Part shown: piece after piece, positions 1-8,076 of the stretch
Position numbering within the stretch: position 1 is the first letter of the stretch
Layout of the letters: every line of letters begins with the position of its first letter
DNA from: Verrucomicrobiia bacterium
Lineage (GTDB): Bacteria > Verrucomicrobiota > Verrucomicrobiia > Verrucomicrobiales > DEV007
Reading direction: 5' to 3'
Assembly: GCA_030425385.1 (NCBI GenBank)
Contig: JAUIAH010000004.1
Location: 1 to 64,000, forward strand
DNA length: 64,000 nt
Position numbers and translations under genes: made by a program
The notes under the pieces: generated by a model
What the model was told of the DNA's origin: nothing
The model's database searches: none
The model's input: the letters and a program-made list of their open reading frames with translations, nothing else

Positions 1-53
1 AAAGCACACATCAATAGATAGCCCGAAGAGAAGCCAAAGTTAAGATTGCACGA

Positions 54-1382
54 ATGCCGAACGAGGGCATTTTTGACTCGTCATCAGCGAGTTACGCTCC
101 CTCATGCTCCGCTATGGGATGCCTGTGGCTCGATTTGGTAGCGTCTATCAACGAGGAATTTTTAAATCGATTTCAAGGGATAAACCCATCCCATTCCGCA
201 CGCGCTTTACTCAGCAGCAGTTATCCGATTGGCTCTCCTGCCCCCCAGTTGCTGACCACCGAGGATGTTAGGTGGCACGAAGAAGGTGACCTATATGATG
301 TTGACTTCACGTTCCTTTCTATTTGGGCTCACAGGGAGCACGATGACGTGCATGGGAGAGTTAGAGGTCATAACCTCATTACGCCCAAGCACGTCTTATT
401 TGCATCCCATGAGTTGGGCATTCAACTCGGCTCACGATTGCAGTTCCTAGACCGGAACAACCGTATTTACACTCGTGTGGTTGATCGAATCGTCCGCTGG
501 CCTAAGCCCCAAGATCTTGCTGTAGGAAGACTCTCGAAAGATCTTGAATCTACTAATCCTTGGGACCATCAAGATGAGCTACCTAGCGATGTAAAGCCAG
601 TGAGTGTGCTCCCAGAAGATTGGCGCGATTATTTTCCAATCCCACAGTCTTCCAACGACTTAGTTTTTAGTCTGGCGATCCACCAGAAAAAGAATGCATC
701 TTTCCGCCAGCTTGGTTTCGTATCAAGTTCTCAACAATATGAGCCTACGTTCGTGGAATTCAATCCACAGGATGCTCCTGATCCTTTCCCCAAAATACCG
801 TTAACAAACGGCGATTCTGGTCACCCGCATTTGCTGATCGTCCATGGCCAACCTGTCTTGCTAGCCGTCTGGGAAGGCGGTGAAACCGGATCAGGCACAC
901 CCATCTCAGACCGAATTGGTATGATAAATGGCGTCTTAGACGACGATGGAGAATATAGCCTTCAAGAGTTCGAGTTCCAATCCGCTCCGTTACGCACAAG
1001 AAGTTCAGTCTATGATCGATTTATTGCAGCTAATCCGAATCTTGATACTAGTATTTCGTACTTAGACCACGCACCATTGCGCATCCCTAGCAATGGTGAT
1101 GAGCTACTCTTCAAGATAGATAATAGCGATTCTCATTGGGCAATCTGGAGGTTCAATAGTAGCGTAAAATCCCCGTTGGAACTCTACTCAACTCTCACTG
1201 ATCCAGTTGCCACGCCAGCTTCTAATTCAGAGTTCGATACAGCTTCAGATGGCTTAGTGGATTATCGGAAGAGATGGATAGGTGGCGAACTCTTTATCGA
1301 GATTGATGATCACGATTTTGCTGATGATTCCCAGTCGCCATATTGGTATCGTCTGCAGCAAGTTTTTGGCAGCTCCCCCTAG
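54..1382 (+). CDS. Trypsin-like (PA clan) serine protease, putative
   Basis: A 442-aa protein. I see a plausible chymotrypsin-fold catalytic triad in the correct order: His119 in ITPKHVLFASHE (the position of TAAHC in trypsins), Asp154 in QDLAVGRL (the position of DIALL), and Ser255 in NGDSGHP. The spacing of the three residues fits the family. After the GDSG motif the chain continues with LLIVHGQPVLLAVWEGG, like the strand that follows the active Ser in S1 proteases. I see no Sec signal peptide, so it may be cytoplasmic or start differently. An in-frame stop (TAG at 15-17) bounds the ORF upstream. The C-terminal 150 residues are unrecognised. Base composition is lower in GC than the sulfatase locus, consistent with an accessory region. 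Its substrate and partners are not evident; a defence or stress role would be a guess. Sure of the CDS, moderately sure of the fold. Confidence 0.7.
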   Translation: MPNEGIFDSSSASYAPSCSAMGCLWLDLVASINEEFLNRFQGINPSHSARALLSSSYPIGSPAPQLLTTEDVRWHEEGDLYDVDFTFLSIWAHREHDDVHGRVRGHNLITPKHVLFASHELGIQLGSRLQFLDRNNRIYTRVVDRIVRWPKPQDLAVGRLSKDLESTNPWDHQDELPSDVKPVSVLPEDWRDYFPIPQSSNDLVFSLAIHQKKNASFRQLGFVSSSQQYEPTFVEFNPQDAPDPFPKIPLTNGDSGHPHLLIVHGQPVLLAVWEGGETGSGTPISDRIGMINGVLDDDGEYSLQEFEFQSAPLRTRSSVYDRFIAANPNLDTSISYLDHAPLRIPSNGDELLFKIDNSDSHWAIWRFNSSVKSPLELYSTLTDPVATPASNSEFDTASDGLVDYRKRWIGGELFIEIDDHDFADDSQSPYWYRLQQVFGSSP

Positions 1383-1551
1383 GGTAGGGAGTCTCCTGGC
1401 GATGGTGTGTGGAAGGTAGGTTTCCCACCCGTTCTATACGTGCATTTAACAGAAATTCTAGTGTGTTCAGTGAACTCTATCGAGCCTCATCAGACAGGCG
1501 AAGACGCTTCGGGGTTCTAAGTTCTCTCAGGATACGATCTCGCTCATCACT

Positions 1552-1746
1552 TCAGAGCGGCCCACGGTTCTTTGCCACGAAGAAAGCAAGCCGTGCCACG
1601 GGCTCGGGGATCGCATGCCCAGAGTGGTGCTCAGGGCCAGCCTCGTAGGCATTCACGCTTGAGAGTCCGACGCCAAGGGCTTTCGCCCACTCCCGCTGGG
1701 TGAAGCCAAGCCGTGTTCGAATTTCGCGGAATGTGTTTTGGTCCAT
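1552..1746 (-). CDS. Small XRE-family helix-turn-helix protein
   Basis: A 64-aa protein that is almost entirely one XRE/Cro-type HTH: FREIRTRLGFTQREWAKALGV followed by the recognition-helix-like GLSSVNAYEAG, with the usual spacing. It reads away from the DUF932 gene. The family normally binds an operator and represses a nearby promoter. With nothing but the HTH it could be a phage-type repressor or the antitoxin half of a lost pair. No toxin-like partner is evident beside it. The plus-strand reading frame over the same bases has no recognisable features. Start is ATG at 1746. Confidence 0.7.
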   Translation of the reverse strand: MDQNTFREIRTRLGFTQREWAKALGVGLSSVNAYEAGPEHHSGHAIPEPVARLAFFVAKNRGPL

Positions 1747-1850
1747 CTGCTAGTCTCGGTTCCAGGATCTGGGTCAAACAATGGTTGCGAATCCAAATGC
1801 TCGGATTCTGGACACAGTTCCGATGATCCGAATTGGCAAGAGATTTACTG

Positions 1851-1973
1851 ATGAGTGAGCGAATGGAGCGGCTTCGACTGAAGCAAGAGAGCGGCAAGCG
1901 ATTGACGGCCCGTGAAAGCGCGGACTACGAAGCGTATCTGGAGAGCCAGAAGATCACGAAGCAGGTCTCATGA
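1851..1973 (+). CDS. Possible 40-aa small protein
   Basis: An ATG-initiated frame encoding a charged peptide (MSERMERLRLKQESGKRL and onward, ending in ITKQVS). Its TGA overlaps the ATG of the next small frame (ATGA), an arrangement typical of real phage-like gene strings. It resembles no family I know and is short enough to be chance. It lies in the 500-bp stretch 1747-2245, which otherwise holds only the next small frame and an operator-like inverted repeat. Confidence 0.3.
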   Translation: MSERMERLRLKQESGKRLTARESADYEAYLESQKITKQVS

Positions 1974-2110
1974 TCCGTCTCCACGATCAGCCTGGCATGC
2001 TGATGGGCAATCCCAAGCATTCAACGTGGAGCAATTCCTCGATCGATTCTGATTCGCCAACTGCTGGGCGCCTAAACATCCTTCGCCAAGGCTTTCGTGT
2101 GCGCGGTTAA
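1970..2110 (+). CDS. Possible 46-aa small protein
   Basis: A frame starting in an ATGA overlap with the preceding small frame and ending about 40 bases before the inverted repeat in front of the DUF932 gene. The product (MIRLHDQPGMLMGNPKHS and onward) has no motif I recognise. The only support is its junction with the upstream frame and its position, so it is recorded as tentative. Confidence 0.25.
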   Translation: MIRLHDQPGMLMGNPKHSTWSNSSIDSDSPTAGRLNILRQGFRVRG

Positions 2111-2151
2111 GAATGTTCGAAATTCTTACAGAAAGAATTTGCAACATATCT

Positions 2152-2178
2152 GGTTATGTTCGATAATCCAACATAACC
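2152..2178. promoter_or_regulatory. Perfect 9-bp inverted repeat, operator-like
   Basis: GGTTATGTT, a 9-base spacer, then AACATAACC. The arms are perfectly complementary and centre about 80 bases upstream of the DUF932 start. The size and spacing suit a dimeric HTH repressor, and two XRE genes lie within about 1.1 kb. No T-run follows, so it is not a terminator. Binding is an inference. Confidence 0.5.
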
Positions 2179-2245
2179 AAGCAGGCCGCCTAAGTGCTGC
2201 AACACGAAGACGGCCCTATCATCAACCTAGAACAGACCTAGACTA

Positions 2246-3112
2246 ATGAATATCAGATATTACTCCACGATCGGAACCCGGATGGCCAGCGATTTTCGCG
2301 CTGAGATGAACAACGAAGCCCTTCGCCAGGCAGCTCCAAGCGTCTTTGCTACGGCACAGCATCAATCTCGCTCCGATCGTTACAGCATGATTCCAACCGT
2401 CGCAGTGGTGGATGCACTCCGAGACGCAGGATGGAATCCAGTAGCTGCTCGTGAGCAGAAAGTTCGGAATGAGAATCGCTTAGGATTTCAGAAGCACGAG
2501 CTTCGGTTCTCCAATCGTTCCTCAGACCTAAGCGTCGGCGATTCAATGGTGGAGATGGTGCTCACAAATGCACATGACGGCAGTTCTAGCTACCAAATCC
2601 AAGCAGGGATCTTCCGCCCTGTCTGTGCAAACGGCATGGTGGTTTGTGAGTCACTCTTTGCCAAGCATGCCATCAAGCATATCAATCTGGATCCCCAGGA
2701 TGTGATCGACGTTACCGCTGAAGTGATTGAGAGCGTGCCTGAGATTGCTGAAAGCGTGGACGGATTTCGGTCATTGGCGCTTCCTGAGCCTGTTCGCGAG
2801 GCTTTCGCCAAAGAGGCGCTCATGCTGCGCTACGGCATCGATGAAGAGTCGCAACTCAACGAGAAAGCACCAGTCACCGCAGACAAGCTCCTCACAGCAC
2901 GCAGAAGCGCGGATGCTGGAGACGATCTCTGGGCCACACTGAACGTCATCCAAGAGAATGTGATTCGGGGAGGACTATCAGATCGGCGTCGACGCAGAGC
3001 CAACGGCAAACGCTTCGGGAAGATGCGCCAGGTCAAGGGGATTGACCAAGACCAGAAGCTCAATAAGAGCCTCTTTCGGATCGCCCAGGTGATTCACGAG
3101 CAAATGGCCTAA
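2246..3112 (+). CDS. DUF932 family protein (phage/plasmid-associated)
   Basis: A 288-aa protein matching the DUF932 family, widespread on phages, plasmids and integrated elements. Its biochemical role is not established. Recognisable parts are the N-terminal SVFATAQHQSRSDRYSMIPT segment, which precedes the VVDALRDAGWNPVAAREQKVR helix, and the middle section with IQAGIFRPVCANGMVVCE, both typical of the family. The basic stretch SDRRRRRANGKRFGK near the C-terminus may touch nucleic acid. The ATG at 2246 has no obvious Shine-Dalgarno, but an operator-like inverted repeat lies upstream and a hairpin follows the stop. It supports reading 1-3.6 kb as mobile-element sequence. Confidence 0.85.
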   Translation: MNIRYYSTIGTRMASDFRAEMNNEALRQAAPSVFATAQHQSRSDRYSMIPTVAVVDALRDAGWNPVAAREQKVRNENRLGFQKHELRFSNRSSDLSVGDSMVEMVLTNAHDGSSSYQIQAGIFRPVCANGMVVCESLFAKHAIKHINLDPQDVIDVTAEVIESVPEIAESVDGFRSLALPEPVREAFAKEALMLRYGIDEESQLNEKAPVTADKLLTARRSADAGDDLWATLNVIQENVIRGGLSDRRRRRANGKRFGKMRQVKGIDQDQKLNKSLFRIAQVIHEQMA

Positions 3113-3125
3113 CAATTACTTATGG

Positions 3126-3153
3126 GATCGCCCTCCAAATGTGGGGGGCGATC
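3126..3153 (+). terminator. Hairpin after the DUF932 gene, possible terminator
   Basis: GATCGCCCTCC, a 6-base loop, then GGGGGGCGATC: an 11-bp stem with a single G-T wobble, starting 14 bases after the DUF932 stop. The T-run of a classical intrinsic terminator is missing, so termination may need a factor or the hairpin may protect the mRNA 3' end. Confidence 0.5.
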
Positions 3154-3216
3154 TCATGAAGAGTTAAAGAAATGAGATTATGCTTGAGCAAGCGAAGCGG
3201 TGTTTCAGAGTCCCGC

Positions 3217-3423
3217 ATGGCGAGAAGACGAAGCGCAACAAGAGGAGCGGATCTGAAAGCTCGGAGAATTGAGCTAGGATGGGCTCAACAGGATCTTGCA
3301 GACTACCTGGATTACACCAGGCCACATCTAAGCACACTGGAGAATAGCGAAGACCCAGTTCCCCGCGTGCTAGAACTCGCCATGAAGTCGGTACCACCAC
3401 GTTCTGAGATGGATCAACGGTGA
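3217..3423 (+). CDS. XRE-family helix-turn-helix regulator
   Basis: A 68-aa protein with a clear XRE domain: GADLKARRIELGWAQQDLADYL, then the recognition helix region DYTRPHLSTLENSE. The ATG at 3217 is chosen over 3172 because the domain begins directly after it and the extra 15 residues add nothing family-like. It lies just left of the tRNA-Pro fragment, the usual place for control genes at the edge of an integrated element. It could regulate excision genes now outside the window, or be a leftover antitoxin. The exact target is unknown. Confidence 0.65.
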   Translation: MARRRSATRGADLKARRIELGWAQQDLADYLDYTRPHLSTLENSEDPVPRVLELAMKSVPPRSEMDQR

Positions 3424-3519
3424 AAAGCTACCTCTCTGAAACGAAAAGTGGGCCCACAAAGTGGTCCACGGACATTTTCACCCCTATAAAACAAGTCATT
3501 TTCAACCACATCCGTTTGA

Positions 3520-3564
3520 CTGGGGGTGCAAAGGTCGTGGGTTCGAATCCCGCCACCCCGACCA
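3520..3564 (+). other. tRNA-Pro(GGG) 3' fragment, probable attachment site
   Basis: These 45 bases read as the 3' part of a tRNA-Pro(GGG): anticodon loop CTGGGGG, stem strand TGCAA, T arm GTGGGTTCGAATCCCGC, acceptor strand CACCCCG, discriminator A and an encoded CCA. The 5' half is absent. The bases before the loop are TTTGA, whereas TTGCA would be needed to close the stem, and no CGGGGTG acceptor strand lies upstream. Homology beginning at the anticodon loop and running to CCA is the classic core of a tyrosine-integrase tRNA attachment site. The intact tRNA-Pro and the integrase should lie outside the window. The sequence supports the fragment directly; the att interpretation is inference. 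Confidence 0.75.
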
Positions 3565-3629
3565 CCCTTTCTTTCTCGGAGAAGAAATTTATCGGCAGGT
3601 CGCCCCAGGCTTGGGAATAAGGGGGGGAC

Positions 3630-4193
3630 ATGGAAGCTTCTGAATCCCCAGATCAACCATCGGCGAGAGTCGATGAGGGGCTTTTCATGCGCCTGTTGAT
3701 GAGGCATGAACCTGCGCTGCGGGCCTACGCGCGTGCGCTCCTCCCGGATTGGAATAGCGTGGATGAGGTGATCCAAGAAGCGAGCATCACGATGTGGAAC
3801 AAGTTTGCTCAGCTTGAAGAGGAGAGCGGATTTCTTCCCTGGGGAAAGGTCATCGTCCGCTTCAAATGCCTTTCCATGGTCAGCGCTCTCCGGCGAGATC
3901 GACACGTCTTCAGTGATGCGGTGCTGGAGCAACTGGCTGAAGAAGCCGCGTCCATGGAAGCAGAAGAACACGAGGCGGCGCGACGAGCGTTGCGATCGTG
4001 TTTGCAAACGTTCTCGAAGCCGCATCAAGAACTGCTCCTGGCTCCCTATGCGGGTGATGGGAGGGTCAAGGCCCTGGCAGCGTCGGAGGGGAGATCGGCC
4101 AATGCACTTTACAAATTGTTAGGCCGCTTGCGAGAGAAGCTGGCGGTGTGTGTCCAACGCTCCCTTCACAACACTCAGCATCATGCGTCCTGA
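3630..4193 (+). CDS. Sigma-70 family (ECF-like) RNA polymerase sigma factor
   Basis: A 187-aa protein with region 2 near residues 20-90 (FMRLLMRHEPALRAYARALL, then DEVIQEASITMWNKF) and region 4 near 125-180 (SKPHQELLLAPYAGDGRVKALA, then NALYKLLGRLREKLAVCV). It fits the short sigma factors common in Rhodopirellula and Verrucomicrobium relatives. A purine-rich AAGGGGGG precedes the ATG. It overlaps the FecR-like gene by 11 bases, so the two are probably co-expressed. In such pairs the downstream membrane protein senses an envelope or substrate cue and controls the sigma factor. Its likely targets are the secreted-protein and sulfatase genes downstream; that link is inference from position. Confidence 0.9.
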   Translation: MEASESPDQPSARVDEGLFMRLLMRHEPALRAYARALLPDWNSVDEVIQEASITMWNKFAQLEEESGFLPWGKVIVRFKCLSMVSALRRDRHVFSDAVLEQLAEEAASMEAEEHEAARRALRSCLQTFSKPHQELLLAPYAGDGRVKALAASEGRSANALYKLLGRLREKLAVCVQRSLHNTQHHAS

Positions 4194-5790
4194 AGAACGT
4201 CTTCATCGTTACCTGATCGGGGCGGCCACTTCTAAAGAGGTGGCAGAGTTGGATACATTGCTGGCGACTGATGCTTCCCTGCGGAAGCACTTGATCACCG
4301 AGGCTAGCATTGATGCGGAATTGCGTGCCGTGGCGTTGGAGCGCGTTTCAGAAGAGGGCGAACACATGAGGATGGAGAAAGGGTCCCTACGGACGTTTCC
4401 CTTGATGCCGATGGCTATGGCCGCGGGGTTGGCCTTCCTTCTCGGGTTGGCCTTGATGCATGTGAGTGATCGGTCAGATACTGGCAATGTGATTGAGAGG
4501 GATGTCAGGACGGCGGAGCCGTCTGCGGAGGGCTTCGCCGTGCTGAGCCACCTAGATCAAGCGCGGTGGCCCGCAAGTGCAGAGAAGCGCACGGGCGACC
4601 TCCTCGGCTCCGAGACCTTACGAATGGAGGCCGGAGTGGCGGAATTGCAGTTCTTCTCCGGAGCGACCATGGTGGTGCAGGGGCCTGCGGAAATCAGCCT
4701 GCAGTCTGCGTGGGAAGCGCATTGTCACGAAGGCACCGTCCGGATGCAGGTGCCACCAGCGGCTCGGGGGTTCACCCTGCACGGGCCCTCCACTGAGATC
4801 GTGGATCACGGCACGGAGTTTGGATTGGAAGTGCGTGAGGGGCAGGCCCTGGTTGAAGTGATCGATGGCGAGATCGCTTTCCGTCATCGCGATGCTCCCG
4901 AGCGCATGGTGAGAGGTGGTTCGGCGTGGGGCCTACCGGAGGATGGCGAAGCGACTAGAATCGAGACGGACGCCACGCGTTTCCCTAGCATGCGTGCGAA
5001 TGAAGGCTGGCACCAGCGACAGGACTTCGAACGCTGGCGGGCGCATCGTGATCGGCTGGCGAAAGATCCTCGAGTCATCGCCTACTACACCTTCGAGCGT
5101 GACTCTGGAAAGCCGTTCATCCCGAGCGAGGTCGAGCCGCGCGATGAAGAAAGGGACGGTGCGGTGGTGTTGGCAGAGAGTGCCGCGGGGCGTTGGCCTG
5201 GTTTGAAAGGGGCACTTGAGTTTCGCCGTCCAGGTTCCCGTGTCCGCGTGCATCTTCCAGGGGATTTCCAGGCCTTCACCTTCGCGGCCTGGGTGCGCGT
5301 GGATAGCTTGGACCGGCGCTACAACGCGCTCTTCATGGGAGATGGCTATGAGACAGGGGAACCCCACTGGCAGATTCGCGATGATGGCAAACTCATGCTG
5401 TCGGTAATGGTGGACGATGCGAACCCGCACCCGACCTTTCCTGAGGTGCGCTACCATCACGTCTATTTCTCGCCACCGATTTGGGAGCTTTCGATGAGTG
5501 GGCAGTGGCTGCACCTCGCCTCCGTCTTTGACCCCCAGGGAAGGGCCGTCTCTCACTATGTCGATGGCAAGCGTGTCTCCCGAGAGACCATCAAGCCGGA
5601 CTTTCTGATTGAATCCCTTCGGATTGGCAATGGCGAGATTGGTAACTGGGGACAACCCTTTCGCGAGACCTCCTGGTTCGCCATCCGAAATCTCAACGGA
5701 TGTCTGGATGAGCTCGTCATTCTCAATGCCGCCCTCACGGACTCCGAAATCCATTTGCTGCATCAGCGCAGTCGCGCGGATGCTCTCTAA
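4183..5790 (+). CDS. FecR-like membrane protein with C-terminal LamG domain
   Basis: A 535-aa protein. The N-terminal cytoplasmic part (MRPEERLHRYLIGAATSKEV) resembles the anti-sigma segment of FecR-type proteins. One membrane helix lies near residues 70-90 (LMPMAMAAGLAFLLGLALMH). A FecR domain covers about 120-270 (FSGATMVVQGPAEISL, then TEIVDHGTEFGLEV). A concanavalin-like LamG domain covers about 315-530 (FTFAAWVRVDSLDRRYNALF, then WLHLASVFDPQG). A GTG at 4150 also opens the frame, but the ATG at 4183 starts exactly at the conserved N-terminus. Overlap with the sigma gene indicates a sigma/anti-sigma pair. The LamG domain could bind a glycan ligand outside the membrane. This architecture is typical of Verrucomicrobia and Planctomycetes. 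Confidence 0.85.
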   Translation: MRPEERLHRYLIGAATSKEVAELDTLLATDASLRKHLITEASIDAELRAVALERVSEEGEHMRMEKGSLRTFPLMPMAMAAGLAFLLGLALMHVSDRSDTGNVIERDVRTAEPSAEGFAVLSHLDQARWPASAEKRTGDLLGSETLRMEAGVAELQFFSGATMVVQGPAEISLQSAWEAHCHEGTVRMQVPPAARGFTLHGPSTEIVDHGTEFGLEVREGQALVEVIDGEIAFRHRDAPERMVRGGSAWGLPEDGEATRIETDATRFPSMRANEGWHQRQDFERWRAHRDRLAKDPRVIAYYTFERDSGKPFIPSEVEPRDEERDGAVVLAESAAGRWPGLKGALEFRRPGSRVRVHLPGDFQAFTFAAWVRVDSLDRRYNALFMGDGYETGEPHWQIRDDGKLMLSVMVDDANPHPTFPEVRYHHVYFSPPIWELSMSGQWLHLASVFDPQGRAVSHYVDGKRVSRETIKPDFLIESLRIGNGEIGNWGQPFRETSWFAIRNLNGCLDELVILNAALTDSEIHLLHQRSRADAL

Positions 5791-5813
5791 CACCACTCCC
5801 TACCATTCGAACC

Positions 5814-8075
5814 ATGAAACCCTCCATCACCTTCCTTCTCGCCAGTCTCGCCAGCATGGGGCTGGTTCACGGCAAACTCGTCGCCTGGTTCCCGCTCGAC
5901 GAATCTTCTGAGGCCAATGCCATCGTGACAGACCTCGCTGGCAACACCGATGCTTTCACCATCGGCTTCGATTCGGATCCTGAATTCTCCTTTCTCACCC
6001 GTGAGCATCCCTCCGCGCGCCCCAATCTCGGCACATCGTATCTCTTTACCAAAGGGAGCGGATTGGAGATCGAAGGCACCGAGGCGGTTCAGCCGACTGA
6101 CAAATTCACCATTGCGTTCTGGACCCAACCTGGGACGCTTGATGCCTTTGATCGCTTTCTGGAAACGCAGGTCACGAATACGAATGCGCAAGACGGTATC
6201 CGGATCGACATGGGCACCGGGAATCGAGTCCGTGTGCTCATTCGCGATAACAATGGGGCGAGCAATACTCAATTCAATCATCCTATCACCCTTCGCAATG
6301 ACGGCACCTGGTATTTCGTCGCCTTCCGTTATGATTCCGAAGGGATCGACAACGCGCCTTTCCAACTCACGGTGGTCGAGGCGAGCGATGGGCCCATGGA
6401 CGAAGCTACCATCACCGCGAACACAGCAGGCCCTGACACGTTGAATACTGGAGCGATCCATTTCCCGCATGCGTCGACGGAAACACTCATTGGGGTGGAG
6501 AACCCTGGAGCTACTGGCGGTAACAATCTCCATGCCGCGTTAGATGAACTCGCCTTCTACGACAATTCCGATGGCAATGGAGTCCTATCCGATGCACAAC
6601 TAGCAGATATCTACAACTTTGGCCCTTCGGGAGTGGAACTGATCCGCACCTTCACTGCAGACACCAATAGCGTCTCGCCTGGTAATCCAGCGACCCTTTC
6701 GTGGGAGATCGTTGAGCCCGTTGAGAGCCTGGTGCTCGATGATGGCTTGGGCAATGTGACCGATCTGATTGCCATGACTCAGGATGGCGCCGGAAGCCTA
6801 GCGGTTTCCCCAGAGGCGACAACGAGCTATCAAATCAGAGCGACGCGCGGTGTCTCGGTGAATGTCTACACGCTCAAGATCCTTGCGGGCGCCGCTCCTG
6901 AGATCACTTCGTTCAGTTCTTCAAATGAATTGGTGCAAACCGGGGAGTCCGTGGTGCTCTCGTGGCAGGTCACCGGCGCGGATAGTCTCACGCTCAATCC
7001 TGGGGATACCGATGTATCCGAGGAAGCGTCTATGGAAGTCTCCCCTAGCGAAACGACCACCTACACGCTCGCAGCAACGAATGCCTTTGGCACGACCATG
7101 GCCAGTGTGAATGTCGCGGTCATCTCAGGACCTCGACCGGCGCACCGCTACGTGGCGGATCATCCAGACAACGACGACACGACGTGGGTGGACGGTGTTT
7201 CCAACAAGAACCTCAGCATCAGCGGGGCCTTTCCCGAAGATCTCCTGATTCCCAGCGCCAACACCAGCCTCACCAAATCCTATTACACCGGTGGTGGATT
7301 GGCAGGCGGCAATGCTGGGAGCTACCAGTTTCCTGAGTTCACGGCAGAGATCTGGTTGCGCCCTGACACACTCACCTCGGATCATGAAGTGATCTTTGAA
7401 ACAGGTGGTGGTCAGAATGGGATCGCGGCTCTCATCAGCAACAATGGCTTTCGTTTCATTGGTTCCGCCCAGGATGAACGGACGCTTGATGTGACCATTC
7501 CTCTAGATGGGCTCTTCTTGGATGACTTTGTCCAGCTAGTCTTCTCGAATAGTGCTAGCAATGGAACGGTGGACATCGCTATCAGAGACACGGTGGGCGT
7601 GGTGCGGACGCGATCAGAAGTCGCCAACGTGATCATGGGGGGCAATGGAGCCGTGCTCTTCGCATGGGGATCTGGAGGCTTTGGCGGCGACAATAATCTC
7701 GGCGGCCGGACGGAAGCGGCCGATGTCACGCCTGAGGGCCTGACGGGTTTCGCCGGGGAGATCGCTGTCGTGAATATCTATGACCGCTTGCTTGAAGCAG
7801 CCGAGATCCAAGCGGCCTTTGACGCCGTGGCCACCTTGGGCGCGCCACCGGCAGCGTTTCGCGTGCGGGAGATCACGCGGAATCCTGCTGATAGCACCCT
7901 GACACTTTCCTGGGATGCTATTCCTGGGGAGACCTATGGGGCTCAGTTCTCAAACGATCTGACCGAATGGTTTGACCTCGCCGGTCCCTTCTCCGCCTCT
8001 AGCGAAACCGTCACTGAAACGCTCAATGTACCGCCCAACCAGCCTCAGTTCTTCATCCGCATTGGTCAGCGTTAG
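5814..8075 (+). CDS. Secreted LamG/Ig-like domain protein
   Basis: A 753-aa protein with a Sec signal peptide (MKPSITFLLASLASMGLVHG, cleavage probably near GLVHG/K). A first LamG-like fold covers about 25-270 (KFTIAFWTQPG, later GNNLHAALDELAFYDN). Two Ig-like repeats follow at about 280-450, with SPGNPATLSWEIVEPVESL and TGESVVLSWQVTGADSLTLN. A second LamG-like region covers 460-660 (FTAEIWLRPDTLTSDHEVIF). The C-terminus (SFDLAG-like strands, ending FFIRIGQR) resembles short beta modules seen at the ends of exported verrucomicrobial proteins. No catalytic motif is seen, so it is probably a binding or structural surface protein. It sits 23 bases behind the FecR-LamG gene. Confidence 0.8.
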   Translation: MKPSITFLLASLASMGLVHGKLVAWFPLDESSEANAIVTDLAGNTDAFTIGFDSDPEFSFLTREHPSARPNLGTSYLFTKGSGLEIEGTEAVQPTDKFTIAFWTQPGTLDAFDRFLETQVTNTNAQDGIRIDMGTGNRVRVLIRDNNGASNTQFNHPITLRNDGTWYFVAFRYDSEGIDNAPFQLTVVEASDGPMDEATITANTAGPDTLNTGAIHFPHASTETLIGVENPGATGGNNLHAALDELAFYDNSDGNGVLSDAQLADIYNFGPSGVELIRTFTADTNSVSPGNPATLSWEIVEPVESLVLDDGLGNVTDLIAMTQDGAGSLAVSPEATTSYQIRATRGVSVNVYTLKILAGAAPEITSFSSSNELVQTGESVVLSWQVTGADSLTLNPGDTDVSEEASMEVSPSETTTYTLAATNAFGTTMASVNVAVISGPRPAHRYVADHPDNDDTTWVDGVSNKNLSISGAFPEDLLIPSANTSLTKSYYTGGGLAGGNAGSYQFPEFTAEIWLRPDTLTSDHEVIFETGGGQNGIAALISNNGFRFIGSAQDERTLDVTIPLDGLFLDDFVQLVFSNSASNGTVDIAIRDTVGVVRTRSEVANVIMGGNGAVLFAWGSGGFGGDNNLGGRTEAADVTPEGLTGFAGEIAVVNIYDRLLEAAEIQAAFDAVATLGAPPAAFRVREITRNPADSTLTLSWDAIPGETYGAQFSNDLTEWFDLAGPFSASSETVTETLNVPPNQPQFFIRIGQR

Positions 8076-8076
8076 T

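Noticed and set aside
3481-3564. Complete tRNA-Pro gene
   Set aside because: The 5' acceptor strand, D arm and 5' anticodon stem are absent, so only the 3' part exists.
3428-3631. Minus-strand frame whose product contains GFEPTTF
   Set aside because: It is the reverse translation of the tRNA T arm and neighbouring DNA, a common spurious frame, with no domain.
4933-5796. Long minus-strand frame opposite the FecR-LamG gene
   Set aside because: It has no family features, and the plus-strand gene has clear ones; other antisense frames in the sulfatase locus were dropped for the same reason.
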